From assembly GCF_008974185.1 (NCBI RefSeq), contig NZ_BKZP01000001.1, positions 1 to 64,000 of the forward strand: a stretch of DNA of 64,000 nt. The letters are read 5' to 3'. The stretch's first letter is position 1, and each line of letters starts with the position of its first letter. Source of the DNA: Weizmannia acidilactici. GTDB lineage: Bacteria; Bacillota; Bacilli; Bacillales; Bacillaceae_C. This document shows, piece by piece, positions 7,512 through 22,073 of this stretch. Made by a program: the position numbers and the translations under genes. Below the pieces are notes generated by a model. The model had not been told where the DNA came from, did no database searches, and saw nothing but the letters and a program-made list of their open reading frames with translations.

Positions 7512-10280
7512 ATGGATTATAAAGACACACTATTAATGCCAAAAACAGACTTCCCGATGCGCGGAAATTTGCCGAAAAAAGAACCGGAAATCCAGGCAAG
7601 GTGGGAAGAAATGAACATCTATGAAAAAGTGATGAAACGTACGGAAGGCAGGCCGCTGTTTGTCCTTCATGACGGGCCTCCGTACGCAAACGGCGATCTC
7701 CATATGGGCCATGCGTTAAACAAAACATTAAAAGACATCATCAACCGCTATAAATCAATGTCCGGCTACCATGCGCCGTATGTGCCGGGCTGGGATACGC
7801 ACGGGCTGCCGATCGAGCAGGAGCTGACGAAAAAAGGCGTGAACCGGAAAGCCATGTCGGTTGCCGAATTCAGGAAGCTCTGTGAAGAATATGCCTATGA
7901 ACAGATTGACCGCCAAAGAAAAGCGTTTAAACGCCTTGGCGTGCGCGGCGATTGGGAACATCCCTATTTGACGCTGCGTCCGGCATATGAAGCCGAGCAG
8001 ATTAAAGTATTCGGCGAGATGGCGAAAAAAGGCTATATTTACAAAGGCCTAAAGCCGGTTTACTGGTCCCCTTCGAGCGAATCGGCGCTTGCGGAAGCGG
8101 AGATCGAATATAAGGACATCAAATCGCCTTCCATTTATGTTGCTTTCGACGTGAAAGACGGAAAAGGCGTCCTGGACACAGATACGAAAATCGTCATCTG
8201 GACAACGACCCCGTGGACGATTCCGGCAAACCTTGGGATTGCCGTGAATCCGGATATCAACTATGTCGTTGCAAAAGTAAACGGGCAAAAATACCTTGTT
8301 GCCGAAGCCTTACTGGAAGAAGTCAGCGGGGTGCTGGAATGGGAAAATGCGGAAGTGGTTCAAACCGTTCCGGGAAAAAATTTGGAATATATTGTGGCAA
8401 AACATCCGCTTTACGGCCGCGACTCGCTTGTCATGCTCGGCGACCACGTTACCACCGACAGTGGTACCGGCTGCGTCCACACCGCCCCCGGACATGGGGA
8501 AGACGACTTCATCGTTGGCAAAAAATACGGGCTTGATGTGCTTTGCCCGGTTGATGACAAAGGTATGATGACAGAAGAGGCACCGGGATTTGAAGGCTTG
8601 TTTTACGACAAAGCGAATAAACCGATTTGCGAAGCATTGGAAAAAGCGGGTGCGCTGTTGAAACTGAAATTTTTGACGCACTCGTATCCACATGACTGGC
8701 GGACGAAAAAACCGGTCATTTTCCGGGCGACATCGCAATGGTTTGCCTCTATTGACATGTTCCGCGATGATATTTTGGAAGCCATCAAAGATGTAAAATG
8801 GACGCCGGTTTGGGGCGAAATCCGCATGCATAATATGATCCGAGACCGCGGCGACTGGTGTATTTCCCGGCAGCGTGCGTGGGGCGTGCCGATTCCGGTA
8901 TTTTACGCGGAAAACGGCGAAGCGATCATCACGGAAGAAACCATCCAGCACGTATCCGATCTGTTCCGCCAGTACGGATCCAATGTCTGGTTCGAACGGG
9001 AGGCGAAAGACCTGCTTCCGGAAGGATTCACGCATCCGGGCAGCCCAAACGGCATTTTTACAAAAGAAACGGATATTATGGATGTTTGGTTCGACTCCGG
9101 ATCTTCGCATCAAGGCGTTTTGGCTTCTCAGGAAGGTTTAAAACGCCCGGCTGATTTGTATCTTGAAGGTTCAGATCAATACCGCGGCTGGTTTAACTCT
9201 TCCCTGATTACCGGTGTTGCTGTAACAGGGCGCGCTCCGTACGACGGTGTTTTAAGCCACGGCTTTGTACTTGACGGGGAAGGCCGCAAAATGAGTAAGT
9301 CGCTCGGCAACGTCATTTCCCCGGGAAAAGTGGTCGACCAGCTTGGGGCAGACATTATCCGCCTGTGGGTCGCATCAGTTGACTATCAGGCTGATGTCCG
9401 CATCTCCAATGATATTTTGAAACAAGTGTCAGAAGTTTACCGGAAAATCCGCAATACGTTCCGTTTCATGCTCGGGAACCTGAACGATTTTGATCCGGCA
9501 AAAAATAAGGTTGCTTACGAAGACCTGCGCGAAGTCGACCAATTTATGCTTGTGAAATTGAACAAACTCGTAAAAGAAGTGCGCGATGCTTATGAACATT
9601 ACGAGTATGCAACCATTTACCATGCCGTCAACAATTTCTGCGCAGTCGACCTCAGCTCGTTCTATATGGATTTTGCAAAAGACGTGCTGTACATTGAACT
9701 GGCGGATAATCCGGAACGCCGTGCAATGCAAACCGTTTTGTACGAATGTCTCATTGCATTGACAAAATTGCTTTCACCGATTTTGCCGCATACAGCTGAT
9801 GAAGTTTGGCAGTATATCCCGGGCGTCACGGAAGAAAGCGTGCAGCTCACCGATATGCCTGAATATGTCGATTATCCGAATGCTGCAGAACTGGAAGAAA
9901 AATGGAATGCCTTCATGGCGCTGCGGGATGATGTCCTGAAAGCATTGGAAGAAGCACGGAATGCAAAAGTGATCGGGAAATCGCTGACCGCAAAAGTAAC
10001 TTTGTATGTCAATGATGAAACAAAAGCGTTGCTGGACAGCATTTCGGAAAGCAAAAAACAATTGTTCATCATCTCCGGGTTTGAAGTGGCGGGTTCGCTT
10101 GATGAAGCGCCGGAAAATGCTTTAAAATTGGAACATGCCGCGATTATTGTGGAAAAAGCGGAAGGCGAAACGTGCGAACGCTGCTGGGTTGTTACACCTG
10201 ATGTCGGCCATGACCATGATCATCCAACCCTTTGCCCGCGCTGCGCATCTGTCGTGAAAACGTTGAATGCGCAAGTGTGA
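7512..10280 (+). CDS. ileS: Isoleucyl-tRNA synthetase
   Basis: 922 aa, a class I synthetase charging tRNA-Ile. The HIGH motif is [11 protein letters not shown] (57-67) and the KMSKS loop is at 593-597. An editing (CP1) domain lies between them, and a C-terminal zinc site shows CERCW...CPRC (~886-905). Length and the zinc finger fit the ordinary bacterial form found in bacilli. It follows the isoleucine T-box and an AGGAGG site at 7500-7505. Confidence 0.98.
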   Translation: MDYKDTLLMPKTDFPMRGNLPKKEPEIQARWEEMNIYEKVMKRTEGRPLFVLHDGPPYANGDLHMGHALNKTLKDIINRYKSMSGYHAPYVPGWDTHGLPIEQELTKKGVNRKAMSVAEFRKLCEEYAYEQIDRQRKAFKRLGVRGDWEHPYLTLRPAYEAEQIKVFGEMAKKGYIYKGLKPVYWSPSSESALAEAEIEYKDIKSPSIYVAFDVKDGKGVLDTDTKIVIWTTTPWTIPANLGIAVNPDINYVVAKVNGQKYLVAEALLEEVSGVLEWENAEVVQTVPGKNLEYIVAKHPLYGRDSLVMLGDHVTTDSGTGCVHTAPGHGEDDFIVGKKYGLDVLCPVDDKGMMTEEAPGFEGLFYDKANKPICEALEKAGALLKLKFLTHSYPHDWRTKKPVIFRATSQWFASIDMFRDDILEAIKDVKWTPVWGEIRMHNMIRDRGDWCISRQRAWGVPIPVFYAENGEAIITEETIQHVSDLFRQYGSNVWFEREAKDLLPEGFTHPGSPNGIFTKETDIMDVWFDSGSSHQGVLASQEGLKRPADLYLEGSDQYRGWFNSSLITGVAVTGRAPYDGVLSHGFVLDGEGRKMSKSLGNVISPGKVVDQLGADIIRLWVASVDYQADVRISNDILKQVSEVYRKIRNTFRFMLGNLNDFDPAKNKVAYEDLREVDQFMLVKLNKLVKEVRDAYEHYEYATIYHAVNNFCAVDLSSFYMDFAKDVLYIELADNPERRAMQTVLYECLIALTKLLSPILPHTADEVWQYIPGVTEESVQLTDMPEYVDYPNAAELEEKWNAFMALRDDVLKALEEARNAKVIGKSLTAKVTLYVNDETKALLDSISESKKQLFIISGFEVAGSLDEAPENALKLEHAAIIVEKAEGETCERCWVVTPDVGHDHDHPTLCPRCASVVKTLNAQV

Positions 10281-10290
10281 TTTCGGTGAA

Positions 10291-10330
10291 GCCGGTGCTG
10301 CTTCTATTACGGGTGCAGCGCCGGTTTTTT
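10291..10330 (+). terminator. ileS terminator
   Basis: GCCGGTGCTGC and GCAGCGCCGG pair across a 13-base loop and are followed by six Ts, just downstream of the ileS stop. Confidence 0.85.
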
Positions 10331-10449
10331 ATGCTGGAAAAACAGCTTACCATTACATGATTTTGTTACTTTTAGTAAACGTTTTTCCGAAAATCCGCCG
10401 GCAGCCCGGGAATGCTAAAAGCAACAACCTGAATGGGGGGCTGGGCGAA

Positions 10450-10710
10450 TTGGGCAATGAGATCGAGACGTTACTGCAATCCCTGAAAGAAGAATTAAGC
10501 GCTTATGAATCGAAGCACGAGGTTGTGCAAAGCTTGATTCAAGAAGAACTAAAAGATATCGAAACGGCTTTATCCAGAATCAATACCGTGGATGAAGACG
10601 CAATTCCGCAGGAGTGGCTGCAGGAAATCCCGACGCTTCTGTCGCCGGCGGACTGGCAGAATATCTGGGTGTATGGAAAAGTACCCGTCCCATATGACAT
10701 ATTCCATTAG
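10450..10710 (+). CDS. Hypothetical 86-aa acidic, helical protein
   Basis: Not recognised. The start is placed at TTG 10450 because GGGGGG (10435-10440) lies nine bases before it; the frame is open further upstream to 10267, but that part crosses the ileS terminator. The protein is acidic. Its first ~55 residues look like a coiled coil (heptads of Leu/Ile among Glu/Lys), and the rest reads WLQEIPTLLSPADWQNIWVY with no cysteine. B. subtilis has ylyA (DksA-like) in this position; this protein lacks the DksA zinc motif and length, so it is not an obvious homologue. Confidence 0.6.
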   Translation: MGNEIETLLQSLKEELSAYESKHEVVQSLIQEELKDIETALSRINTVDEDAIPQEWLQEIPTLLSPADWQNIWVYGKVPVPYDIFH

Positions 10711-10718
10711 TCCTTTTC

Positions 10719-10747
10719 TTTTCGCTGCCCTTTGTTTATGGTAAAAT
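10719..10747 (+). promoter_or_regulatory. Possible sigma-A promoter of lspA
   Basis: TTTTCG (10719-10724), a 17-bp spacer and TAAAAT (10742-10747) lie about 70 bp before the lspA start. The -35 is weak. Confidence 0.4.
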
Positions 10748-10819
10748 GCAGAAAGAAAACATGCGGCCGGCGGCAAAGTAAGTCGTGCGGCCACACAAAC
10801 ATGGGCGGAGGAAAACCAA

Positions 10820-11317
10820 TTGTTTATTTTATATTATGCTATTGCACTCATTGTAATCGGCATTGATCAGCTGACAAAATGGCTTGTCTTAAAAAATATG
10901 TACATCGGGGAGAGCATCGAAGTCATCCCGAACTTCTTTTTTATTACATCGACACGCAACACAGGCGCTGCCTTCAGCATACTGGAAGGGCAAATGTGGC
11001 TGTTTTATGTGATTACTGTGGCCGTGGTTGCCGGTATTATTTATTACATCCAAAAATACGCCAAAAACAGGTTATTGCTCGGCATCAGTCTCGGGCTCAT
11101 TTTGGGCGGTGCGGTAGGCAATTTTATCGACCGCCTGTTCCGCAGCGAAGTGGTCGATTTTGTCCATTTGCGCTTCGGCAGCTACGATTTTGCCGTTTTT
11201 AACGCGGCTGATTCCAGTTTAACCATTGGCGTTGTGCTGTTATTTATTTTTATGCTTTTTGATGAGAGGAAGACAAAGGAGAAAATTGATAGAAAAAATG
11301 GACCACACCGTTCTTGA
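10820..11317 (+). CDS. lspA: Lipoprotein signal peptidase II
   Basis: 165 aa from a TTG with a GGAGG site. Four transmembrane segments are visible (~3-20, 60-80, 88-108, 128-150). The catalytic aspartates lie in GNFIDRL (about residue 100) and [11 protein letters not shown] (about 131), the two aspartyl-peptidase signatures of this family. It removes signal peptides from prolipoproteins after diacylglyceryl transfer. The C-terminal ~15 residues are charged and overlap the start region of the next gene. Confidence 0.95.
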   Translation: MFILYYAIALIVIGIDQLTKWLVLKNMYIGESIEVIPNFFFITSTRNTGAAFSILEGQMWLFYVITVAVVAGIIYYIQKYAKNRLLLGISLGLILGGAVGNFIDRLFRSEVVDFVHLRFGSYDFAVFNAADSSLTIGVVLLFIFMLFDERKTKEKIDRKNGPHRS

Positions 11318-12200
11318 ACATGAAGCAAATGAAAGGCTTGATAAAATCGTTTCCTCCATGCAGGAAGAATGGTCGAGATCGCAAGTCCAGCAATGGATCA
11401 AAGATGGAAATGTAATCGTAAACGGGAAGAAAGAAAAAGCGAATTACAGATGCGCCGCGGGGGACATTATCGGGGTGGAAGTGCCTGAACCGGAAGTGCT
11501 TGATATTCTGCCGGAAAATTTGGATCTTGATATTTACTATGAAGATGTTGATGTGCTTGTCGTCAACAAGCCAAAAGGCATGGTTGTCCATCCATCAAAC
11601 GGGCACATCTCGGGAACGCTTGTGAACGGCTTAATGTACCATTGCAAAGATTTATCGGGTATTAACGGCGTGCTCCGCCCCGGCATTGTCCATCGCATTG
11701 ACAAAGACACATCAGGGCTTTTAATGGTCGCCAAAAACGATATGGCACATGAAAAACTGGCGGAGCAGCTAAGCAAAAAAACGGTAACGCGCAAATATTA
11801 TGCGCTCGTCCACGGCAATATCCCGCATGATGCAGGGACGATTGATGCCCCGATCGGAAGGGACCCTGCTGACCGGCAGCGCATGGCTGTAGTGGACAAT
11901 GGCAAGCCGGCGGTCACCCATTTCCGCGTCTTGGAACGTTTTAACAAGTATACGTTTATTGAATGCCAGCTGGAAACTGGGCGCACCCACCAAATCCGCG
12001 TCCATATGAAATATATTGGCCATCCGCTTGCCGGCGACCCGAAATACGGCCCGAAAAAAACGATCGATTTCGGCGGGCAGGCGCTCCATGCCGGGGTGCT
12101 CGGGTTCCGCCATCCGCGCACGGGGGAATATCTTGAGTTCGAATCACCGCTGCCGGACGATTTCCAAGCGCTTTTAAACAAGCTGAGATTAGGTTTGTGA
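11298..12200 (+). CDS. 23S rRNA pseudouridine synthase, RluD/RluA family (YlyB)
   Basis: 300 aa from the ATG at 11298. A TTG at 11286 is an alternative: AAAGGAG (11275-11281) is four bases before the TTG and sixteen before the ATG, so neither start is ideal. An N-terminal S4 domain ([19 protein letters not shown]) precedes the catalytic domain. [12 protein letters not shown] carries the catalytic aspartate (about D135), and [13 protein letters not shown] is the second family signature. The B. subtilis homologue in this position is ylyB; which uridines it modifies is inferred from RluD only. Confidence 0.93.
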   Translation: MDHTVLEHEANERLDKIVSSMQEEWSRSQVQQWIKDGNVIVNGKKEKANYRCAAGDIIGVEVPEPEVLDILPENLDLDIYYEDVDVLVVNKPKGMVVHPSNGHISGTLVNGLMYHCKDLSGINGVLRPGIVHRIDKDTSGLLMVAKNDMAHEKLAEQLSKKTVTRKYYALVHGNIPHDAGTIDAPIGRDPADRQRMAVVDNGKPAVTHFRVLERFNKYTFIECQLETGRTHQIRVHMKYIGHPLAGDPKYGPKKTIDFGGQALHAGVLGFRHPRTGEYLEFESPLPDDFQALLNKLRLGL

Positions 12201-12208
12201 AAAAAGAA

Positions 12209-12237
12209 TTGACAAACCGCCGAAAAAAGTTTAAGGT
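12209..12237 (+). promoter_or_regulatory. Sigma-A promoter of the pyr operon
   Basis: TTGACA (12209-12214), a 17-bp spacer and TAAGGT (12232-12237, four of six consensus bases) lie directly upstream of the first PyrR attenuator. Confidence 0.7.
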
Positions 12238-12251
12238 AAAAATAACTTCAT

Positions 12252-12902
<651 letters not shown>

Positions 12903-12985
12903 TCCTTTTAAAACATGTCCCGTGAGGTGTGCAAAGGATGGTTTTAGGGCCCTCTTTGCACCCTCGCGGCAAAGAGGGCTTTTTT
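12903..12985 (+). promoter_or_regulatory. PyrR attenuator 2 (after pyrR)
   Basis: Binding loop TGTCCCGTGAGGTG (12916-12929) keeps the core TCCNGNGAGG but has U and G at the outer positions in place of the consensus A and U. It is closed by ATCCTTT and AAAGGAT. The terminator pairs GCCCTCTTTGC (12949-12959) with GCAAAGAGGGC (12969-12979), with six Ts. In B. subtilis the attenuator at this place precedes pyrP. Confidence 0.88.
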
Positions 12986-13032
12986 GGGAATCGCTGAAAT
13001 CGCGTGGCCTAGATATGAAAAGTCAATACGGA

Positions 13033-13143
13033 ACACCTTTTAATCACAAGTCCAGAGAGGCTTGAAAGGGTGCCGGCGTAGCATGGCATTCGCCTTGCTG
13101 TGCCTGTTCTCGCGCACCCTGCTTGATTGCAGGGTGTTTTTTT
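13033..13143 (+). promoter_or_regulatory. PyrR attenuator 3 (before pyrB)
   Basis: Binding loop AGTCCAGAGAGGCT (13049-13062) is an exact consensus match, closed by CACCTTTT and AAAGGGTG. The terminator pairs CACCCTGC (13115-13122) with GCAGGGTG (13129-13136), with seven Ts. Only ~50 bp separate it from attenuator 2; no gene lies between. Confidence 0.92.
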
Positions 13144-13221
13144 ACGGAACTGCAGGATGGCGATGAAGCTGGAGAAACACGAGCACAGGCTGCCGCTTGA
13201 AAAAATAAGGAGGATGTTAAC

Positions 13222-14115
13222 ATGCAGCATTTCCTGACGATGTCCGATTTGAGGAATGATGAAATTCTTGAGCTGCTGGAAGAAGCGGATGCTTTTTCAA
13301 AAGGGGCGCAATGGAAAACACCGGAACCGGTTTTTGCAGTAAATCTGTTTTATGAACCGAGCACGCGGACAAAATGCAGTTTCGAAGTGGCGGAGCGACG
13401 GCTCGGTTTGGAACTGCTCCCGTTTGAAGTCGGGGCATCCAGCGTGCTGAAGGGCGAAACTTTGTACGATACGGTGAAAACTTTGCAGTCGATCGGCGTC
13501 AGGGTCGTTGTCATCCGCCATCAGGAAGATGAATATTACAAAAAACTGGCCGGGAACGTGGAACTTTCGATTGTAAACGCGGGCGATGGCAGCGGCCAGC
13601 ATCCGTCCCAGTGCCTGCTGGACCTTTTAACGATCCAACAAGAATTTGGCACGTTCCGCGGCTTAAACGTTTGCATCATCGGGGACCTCGTGCACAGCCG
13701 TGTGGCCAGGTCGAACGCGTGCGCCCTGCAAAAGCTCGGCGCAACCGTAAAGTGCTCGGGGCCTGTCGAATGGTATGATCCGACAATGAACATTGATTAT
13801 ATATCCGTGGACCAGGGCGTCAGGGAAGCGGATGTGGTGATGCTTCTTCGGATCCAGCATGAGCGCCATAAAGAAACCGCGCATCTTTCCAAAGAAGAAT
13901 ACCACCACGAATACGGGCTGACAGTGGAAAGGGAGCGGATGATGAAGCCGAATAGCATCATTATGCATCCGGCGCCGGTCAACCGCGATGTTGAAATCGC
14001 AAGCTGCCTCGTGGAATGCGGCCGCTCGCGGATTTTTAAACAGATGGAAAACGGGGTTTTTGTCCGGATGGCAATTTTAAAAGCAATTTTACAAAAAGAA
14101 AAGGTGGTTTGCTGA
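13222..14115 (+). CDS. pyrB: Aspartate carbamoyltransferase catalytic chain
   Basis: 297 aa; condenses carbamoyl phosphate with aspartate, the committed step of UMP synthesis. The carbamoyl-phosphate motif [13 protein letters not shown] lies near residues 40-52, and [12 protein letters not shown] near 250 is the aspartate-side signature. No regulatory chain (pyrI) follows, as in other bacilli. It begins after an AAGGAGG site and abuts pyrC with no gap. Confidence 0.97.
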   Translation: MQHFLTMSDLRNDEILELLEEADAFSKGAQWKTPEPVFAVNLFYEPSTRTKCSFEVAERRLGLELLPFEVGASSVLKGETLYDTVKTLQSIGVRVVVIRHQEDEYYKKLAGNVELSIVNAGDGSGQHPSQCLLDLLTIQQEFGTFRGLNVCIIGDLVHSRVARSNACALQKLGATVKCSGPVEWYDPTMNIDYISVDQGVREADVVMLLRIQHERHKETAHLSKEEYHHEYGLTVERERMMKPNSIIMHPAPVNRDVEIASCLVECGRSRIFKQMENGVFVRMAILKAILQKEKVVC

Positions 14116-15402
14116 ATGGGCTGGTTGATCAAAAACGGCGTTGTATTGGATAAAAACGGAAAGCTGGTGCAAAAAGATATCCGAGTAAAGGGAGGCAAAA
14201 TTGCGGAAATCGGAGCGGGCCTGAAAACCGCAGGCGAGGCTGTATTTGAAGCGGAAGAGCTTGCGATTTTACCGGGCTTTGTAGATCTGCATGTGCATTT
14301 GAGGGATCCCGGGTTTGAACATAAAGAAACGATCCGTACCGGGACGATGGCGGCGGCAAAAGGCGGATTTACGACAATCGCCGCGATGCCGAACACAAAC
14401 CCGGTGACCGACCGGCCGGAGAGGCTAGCGGCTGTGCAGGAAAAAATCAAACAGGATGCGGTGGTGCGCGTACTGCCTTATGCGGCGATCACGCTTGATG
14501 AACAAGGAAAAGAGCTTTCCAATTTTGCCGGTTTAAAAGCACAAGGCGCCTTTGCTTTTTCTGATGACGGCGTGGGCGTGCAGGAAGCGGACCAAATGCT
14601 TCGCGCTATGGCACAGGCAAAAGCGCTTGGAATGGCGATTGTGGCCCACTGCGAAGACAACTCGCTCATACACGGCGGCTGCGTGCATGACGGGAAATTT
14701 GCGGCAGCGCACGGCTTGAAAGGAATCCCTTCCGTATGCGAGTCGGTGCAGATTGCCCGCGATGTACTGCTTGCGGAGGCAACCGGCTGCCATTACCATG
14801 TCTGCCATATCAGCACGAAAGAGTCGGTCCGGGTTGTCCGCGATGCAAAAAGGGCCGGTATTCCGGTAACGGCGGAAGTAACGCCGCACCACCTGCTTTT
14901 GTGCGAAGACGATATTCCGGATGCGGATGCAAACTGGAAAATGAACCCGCCACTTCGGACAAAAGAAGACCGAGACGCATTAATTGGAGGCCTTTTGGAC
15001 GGAACGATCGATTTTATCGCAACCGACCACGCTCCACACGCCGCGGAAGAAAAAGCAAAGGGCATTGAACTGGCACCGTTTGGCATCACCGGATTTGAAA
15101 CTGCTTTTCCGCTTTTATATACGCATTTTGTCGAACAAGGAATTTTTACGCTGAAACAGCTTGTCGACTGGATGACGGTAAAACCTTCAAAGGCATTCGG
15201 CCTTCCGTACGGCGTGCTTGAAGTGGGGGCAGCCGCCGACATCACGGCAGTGGACATAAAGGAGCGGAAAATCATCATTCCGTATGAATTTTTATCAAAA
15301 GGGAAAAACTCCCCGTTTGGGGGCCGCGTTTGCACAGGTTTTCCGGCAGCAACATGGGCAAACGGGGAATTGGTATGGGGAAAGGAGTTGGCGGTAAAGT
15401 GA
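14116..15402 (+). CDS. pyrC: Dihydroorotase
   Basis: 428 aa zinc amidohydrolase that cyclises carbamoyl aspartate. [17 protein letters not shown] (~55-71) supplies the metal-binding HxH and substrate residues. Further metal ligands are in AHCEDNS, HVCHIST and FIATDHAPH. This is the class I bacterial form. The start immediately follows the pyrB stop and the stop overlaps the GTG of carA. Confidence 0.97.
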   Translation: MGWLIKNGVVLDKNGKLVQKDIRVKGGKIAEIGAGLKTAGEAVFEAEELAILPGFVDLHVHLRDPGFEHKETIRTGTMAAAKGGFTTIAAMPNTNPVTDRPERLAAVQEKIKQDAVVRVLPYAAITLDEQGKELSNFAGLKAQGAFAFSDDGVGVQEADQMLRAMAQAKALGMAIVAHCEDNSLIHGGCVHDGKFAAAHGLKGIPSVCESVQIARDVLLAEATGCHYHVCHISTKESVRVVRDAKRAGIPVTAEVTPHHLLLCEDDIPDADANWKMNPPLRTKEDRDALIGGLLDGTIDFIATDHAPHAAEEKAKGIELAPFGITGFETAFPLLYTHFVEQGIFTLKQLVDWMTVKPSKAFGLPYGVLEVGAAADITAVDIKERKIIIPYEFLSKGKNSPFGGRVCTGFPAATWANGELVWGKELAVK

Positions 15403-16496
15403 AAAGACAATTGATCTTGGAAGACGGCACCATTTTCAAAGGGGAGGGGTTTGGCAGTTTAAAAGATTCATATGGGGAGATCGTCTTTACAACCGGAATG
15501 ACCGGCTACCAGGAAACATTGACAGACCCGTCATTTTACGGCCAAATCGTGACATTTACATATCCATTGGTCGGGAATTACGGCATCAACTGGAACGATT
15601 TCGAAGCGTCAAGGCCGTATGTAACAGGTCTCGTTGTAAAAGAAGCGGCGGAATACCCGTCCAACTGGCGGAGCACTTTGTCGCTTGGTGAATTTTTAAA
15701 GGAAAAAGAGATTCCGGGGATCGCCGGCATTGATACAAGAAAATTAACGCGGAAAATCCGGGCGTTCGGAACGCTGCGGGCGGCGATCTGCGCAGAAAAT
15801 GAAGATGCTGATACGGTAATTGCCGGCCTGAAAGCGAAGCCGTCCGTCCGTGATGCGGTCGCGCAAGTTTCCCCAAAAAAGCGGTATGAAATAGATGGGC
15901 CGGGCAAACATGTCGTTCTTGTCGATTTTGGCGCAAAAAAAAGCATTTTAACAGAGCTCACGAAACGGAATTGCCGCGTTACGGTGATGCCTTACAACGT
16001 TACGGCAGCTGAGATTTTGTCGCTCCGGCCGGATGGCGTCATGCTTTCAAACGGCCCCGGCAATCCGAAAGATGTCGCATGCGGGATCCAAATGGTCAAA
16101 GGCCTGCTTGGAAAATTGCCGCTGTTTGGGATCTGCCTCGGCCACCAGCTGTTTGCCCTTGCCTGCGGCGCCGATACGTTTAAATTAACATTCGGCCACC
16201 GTGGCGTCAATCATCCCGTCCAGGACATCCAAACGGGCAAAACGGTGATCACATCGCAAAACCACGGCTATGCAGTTGATGAAAAATCGCTATCGGGAAC
16301 CGGCCTGATGGTGACGGAACGGGCATTAAACGACGGTACGATTGAAGGGCTGGCCCATACAATATATCCGGCTTTCACCGTCCAGTATCATCCAGAAGCA
16401 TCACCCGGCCCGCACGATTCAAACCGGTTATTTGACCAGTTTTTAAACATGATCGATCAGCATCAGGAGGAACACAAATATGCCAAAACGCACTGA
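15399..16496 (+). CDS. carA: Carbamoyl-phosphate synthase, small (glutaminase) chain
   Basis: 365 aa from GTG 15399, which overlaps the pyrC stop (GTGA) and has AAAGGAG at 15381-15387; the frame is open further upstream inside pyrC. The N-terminal CPSase small-chain domain is followed by a class I glutamine amidotransferase with nucleophile Cys in GICLGHQL and the His/Glu pair in [12 protein letters not shown]. It feeds ammonia to CarB. Called pyrAA in B. subtilis, the pyrimidine-specific enzyme. Confidence 0.97.
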   Translation: MKRQLILEDGTIFKGEGFGSLKDSYGEIVFTTGMTGYQETLTDPSFYGQIVTFTYPLVGNYGINWNDFEASRPYVTGLVVKEAAEYPSNWRSTLSLGEFLKEKEIPGIAGIDTRKLTRKIRAFGTLRAAICAENEDADTVIAGLKAKPSVRDAVAQVSPKKRYEIDGPGKHVVLVDFGAKKSILTELTKRNCRVTVMPYNVTAAEILSLRPDGVMLSNGPGNPKDVACGIQMVKGLLGKLPLFGICLGHQLFALACGADTFKLTFGHRGVNHPVQDIQTGKTVITSQNHGYAVDEKSLSGTGLMVTERALNDGTIEGLAHTIYPAFTVQYHPEASPGPHDSNRLFDQFLNMIDQHQEEHKYAKTH

Positions 16497-19400
16497 TATT
16501 CAAAAAATCCTTGTGATTGGGTCCGGACCGATCGTCATCGGCCAGGCTGCTGAATTTGATTACGCGGGAACGCAGGCCTGTCTTGCCCTCAAAGAAGAAG
16601 GCTATCAGGTCGTTTTGGTCAACTCCAATCCTGCGACGATTATGACCGATACGGAAATGGCGGATAAAGTTTATATTGAACCGCTTACCGCTGAATTTGT
16701 CAGCAGCATCATCCGGAAAGAACTCCCGGACGCCCTGCTCCCGACGCTCGGCGGCCAGACCGGCTTGAATATTGCAATGGAATTGGCGAAATCCGGCATT
16801 CTCGACCAGTACGGCGTTGAAGTGCTCGGGACAAAACTGTCCGCGATCGAACAGGCGGAAGACCGCGAAGCATTCCACGACCTGATGGGAAAACTCCATG
16901 AACCTGTGCTGGAAAGCATGATCATCCACTCGCTGAAAGAAGCATACCAATTTGTTCAGAAAGCAGGCTATCCGGTCATCGTGCGCCCGGCTTACACATT
17001 GGGCGGAACCGGCGGCGGCATTTGCCATGATGAAGAAGAATTGGTTGAAACGGTCACTAACGGCCTTCTCCAAAGCCCTGTCCGTCAGTGCTTGCTTGAA
17101 AGAAGCATCGCCGGCTTTAAAGAAATCGAATACGAAGTGATGCGCGACAGCGAAGACCACGCCATTGTCGTATGCAATATGGAAAATATCGACCCGGTCG
17201 GCGTCCATACCGGCGACTCGATTGTTGTCGCTCCTAGCCAGACGTTGAGCGATAAAGAATACCAAATGCTCCGCAATGTTTCTTTAAAAATTATCCGTGC
17301 GCTCGGCATCGAAGGCGGCTGCAATGTGCAGCTTGCGCTTGACCCGAACAGTTTTGACTACTATGTCATCGAAGTCAATCCGCGTGTGAGCCGTTCATCG
17401 GCGCTTGCATCAAAAGCGACCGGCTACCCGATTGCGAAACTGTCGGCAAAAATAGCGGTCGGCCTGACGCTTGCCGAAATGAAAAACCCGGTTACCGGCA
17501 CCTCTTACGCCAATTTTGAACCGGCGCTCGATTATGTTGTCACAAAAATCCCGCGTTTTCCGTTTGATAAATTTGAACAAGCATACCGCAGGCTCGGCAC
17601 CCAGATGAAAGCGACCGGCGAAGTGATGGCGATCGGCCGCACGTTTGAAGAATCGCTGTTAAAAGCCGTGCGCTCGCTTGAAATCGGCCTCCAACATTTG
17701 GAGCTGGAAAACGGCGGGGAAATCAGCATGGAAACGATCGAAAAGCGAATCCGCAACGCCGGGGATGAACGCCTATTTTACCTGGCAGAAGCGTTAAGAA
17801 GGAGGATTTCAATCGAACAGCTTCACGACTGGAGCAAAATTGACCTGTTCTACCTGTATAAGCTCGAAAAAATCATCCGCTTCGAAAAAACGCTGCTTGA
17901 TTCATCGTGGGATGTTGAAGCTGCCCAAAAAGCAAAAGTGATGGGTTTTGCGGATCGCGTGATCGCCAAATTGTGGAACACGGGAGAAGAAAAAGTATAC
18001 GAGTGGAGGAAACAGCATGGAATTTTGCCGGTGTATAAAATGGTCGACACATGCGCAGGGGAATTCGCATCGGAAACGCCGTATTTTTACGGTACATATG
18101 AAGAGGAAAACGAATCGGTTGTCACAAACAGAAAAAGCATCATCGTTCTCGGGTCAGGCCCGATTCGAATCGGTCAGGGGATTGAATTCGACTATGCAAC
18201 GGTACATGCTGTCTGGGCGATCCAGGAAGCGGGTTATGAAGCGATTATTATCAACAACAACCCGGAAACGGTCTCAACCGATTTCAGCATCTCCAATAAG
18301 CTCTATTTTGAACCGCTGACAATTGAAGATGTCATGCACATTATTGATCTTGAACAGCCGGAAGGAGTTGTAGTCCAGTTTGGCGGCCAGACGGCAATCA
18401 ATCTCGCGGAAAAACTGGCTGAACGCGGCGTGCGCATTCTCGGCACTACGCTTGAAAATTTGGAACGTGCTGAAGACCGCGACAAGTTTGACCATGTTTT
18501 AAGCCAACTCGGCATTAAACGCCCGCTTGGAAAAACCGGTACTTCAGTGGAAGAAGCGGTCGCAATCGCGGAAGAAATCGGATATCCGGTCTTGGTGCGC
18601 CCTTCATTCGTGCTCGGCGGCCGTGCGATGGAAATTGTCTACCATGAAGATGATTTGCGCCAGTACATGAAGACGGCGGTAAAGGTAAGCCCGAACCAGC
18701 CGGTGCTCGTTGACCGCTATGTTACCGGCCAAGAGTTTGAAGTCGATGTCATTGCGGACGGCAAAGATGTGCTCATCCCCGGCATTGTCGAACATATCGA
18801 ACGCGCCGGCGTCCATTCGGGAGACTCGATAGCGGTTTATCCGCCGCAGCGTTTGGCAGAAGATCTGAAAGCGGAAATGGTTGAAACATGCAAAAAGCTG
18901 GCGGCAGGACTTGAAATTAAAGGCTTGATGAATATCCAGTTTATCGTTTCAAACAATGAGCTTTATGTGATTGAAGTCAACCCGCGATCGAGCCGAACCG
19001 TGCCGTTTTTAAGCAAAATTACCGATGTCCCGATGGCCAAACTTGCCATGAAAGTGATGATAGGTGAATCGCTAGAACAACTCGGTTTCGGCATCGGGCT
19101 GAGGCCTGAAAAACAGGAAGTGTTCGTCAAAGTGCCGGTCTTCTCTTTTGCCAAATTGAAACGGGTTGAACCGACGCTCGGGCCGGAAATGAAATCGACA
19201 GGCGAAGTCATGGGCCGCGATCTGACTTTCGAAAAAGCCTTGTACAAAGGGCTGGCTGCTGCGGGCACAAAACTGACGTTGAACGGCAGCATTCTGTTTA
19301 CCATTGCCGATAAAGACAAGCGGGAAGCCCTGCCGCTCGCGAAACGCTTCATTGATATCGGCTTTACGTTAAAAGCAACAGAAGGAACGGCAAAATTTAT

Positions 19401-19682
19401 GAGGGAAAACGGGTTAGTTGTTGAAGAAGTGGAAAAAATCGGGGGAGATGGCGATACGGTGCTCGACTCGATCCAAAAAGGCGAAGTGCAGTTTGTCCTG
19501 AACACGATCACAAAAGGGCAGCAGTACGAGCGCGACGGGTTCCAAATCCGCAGGCAAGCGGTCGAAAGCGGCATCCCGTGTCTGACTTCGCTCGATACGG
19601 CAGCCGCGATCCTGTCCATTTTGGAATCGATGAGCTTCTCGATCCGTCCGATTGCACAAGAAGAACAGCAGGTGATACGCGC

Positions 19683-19686
<4 letters not shown>
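16480..19686 (+). CDS. carB: Carbamoyl-phosphate synthase, large chain
   Basis: 1068 aa with the expected internal duplication. The first ATP-grasp half begins [22 protein letters not shown] and the second [21 protein letters not shown] near residue 555. The two halves make carboxyphosphate and phosphorylate carbamate. The C-terminal ~130 residues are the MGS-like allosteric domain ([17 protein letters not shown]). Called pyrAB in B. subtilis. It overlaps carA by 17 bp and pyrK by 4 bp. Confidence 0.98.

Positions 19687-22072
<2,386 letters not shown>

Positions 22073-22073
<1 letters not shown>

Noticed and set aside
10371-10389. cre-like AGTAAACGTTTTTC before the post-ileS gene
   Set aside because: Lacks the TG...CA ends of a CcpA site; more likely chance symmetry.
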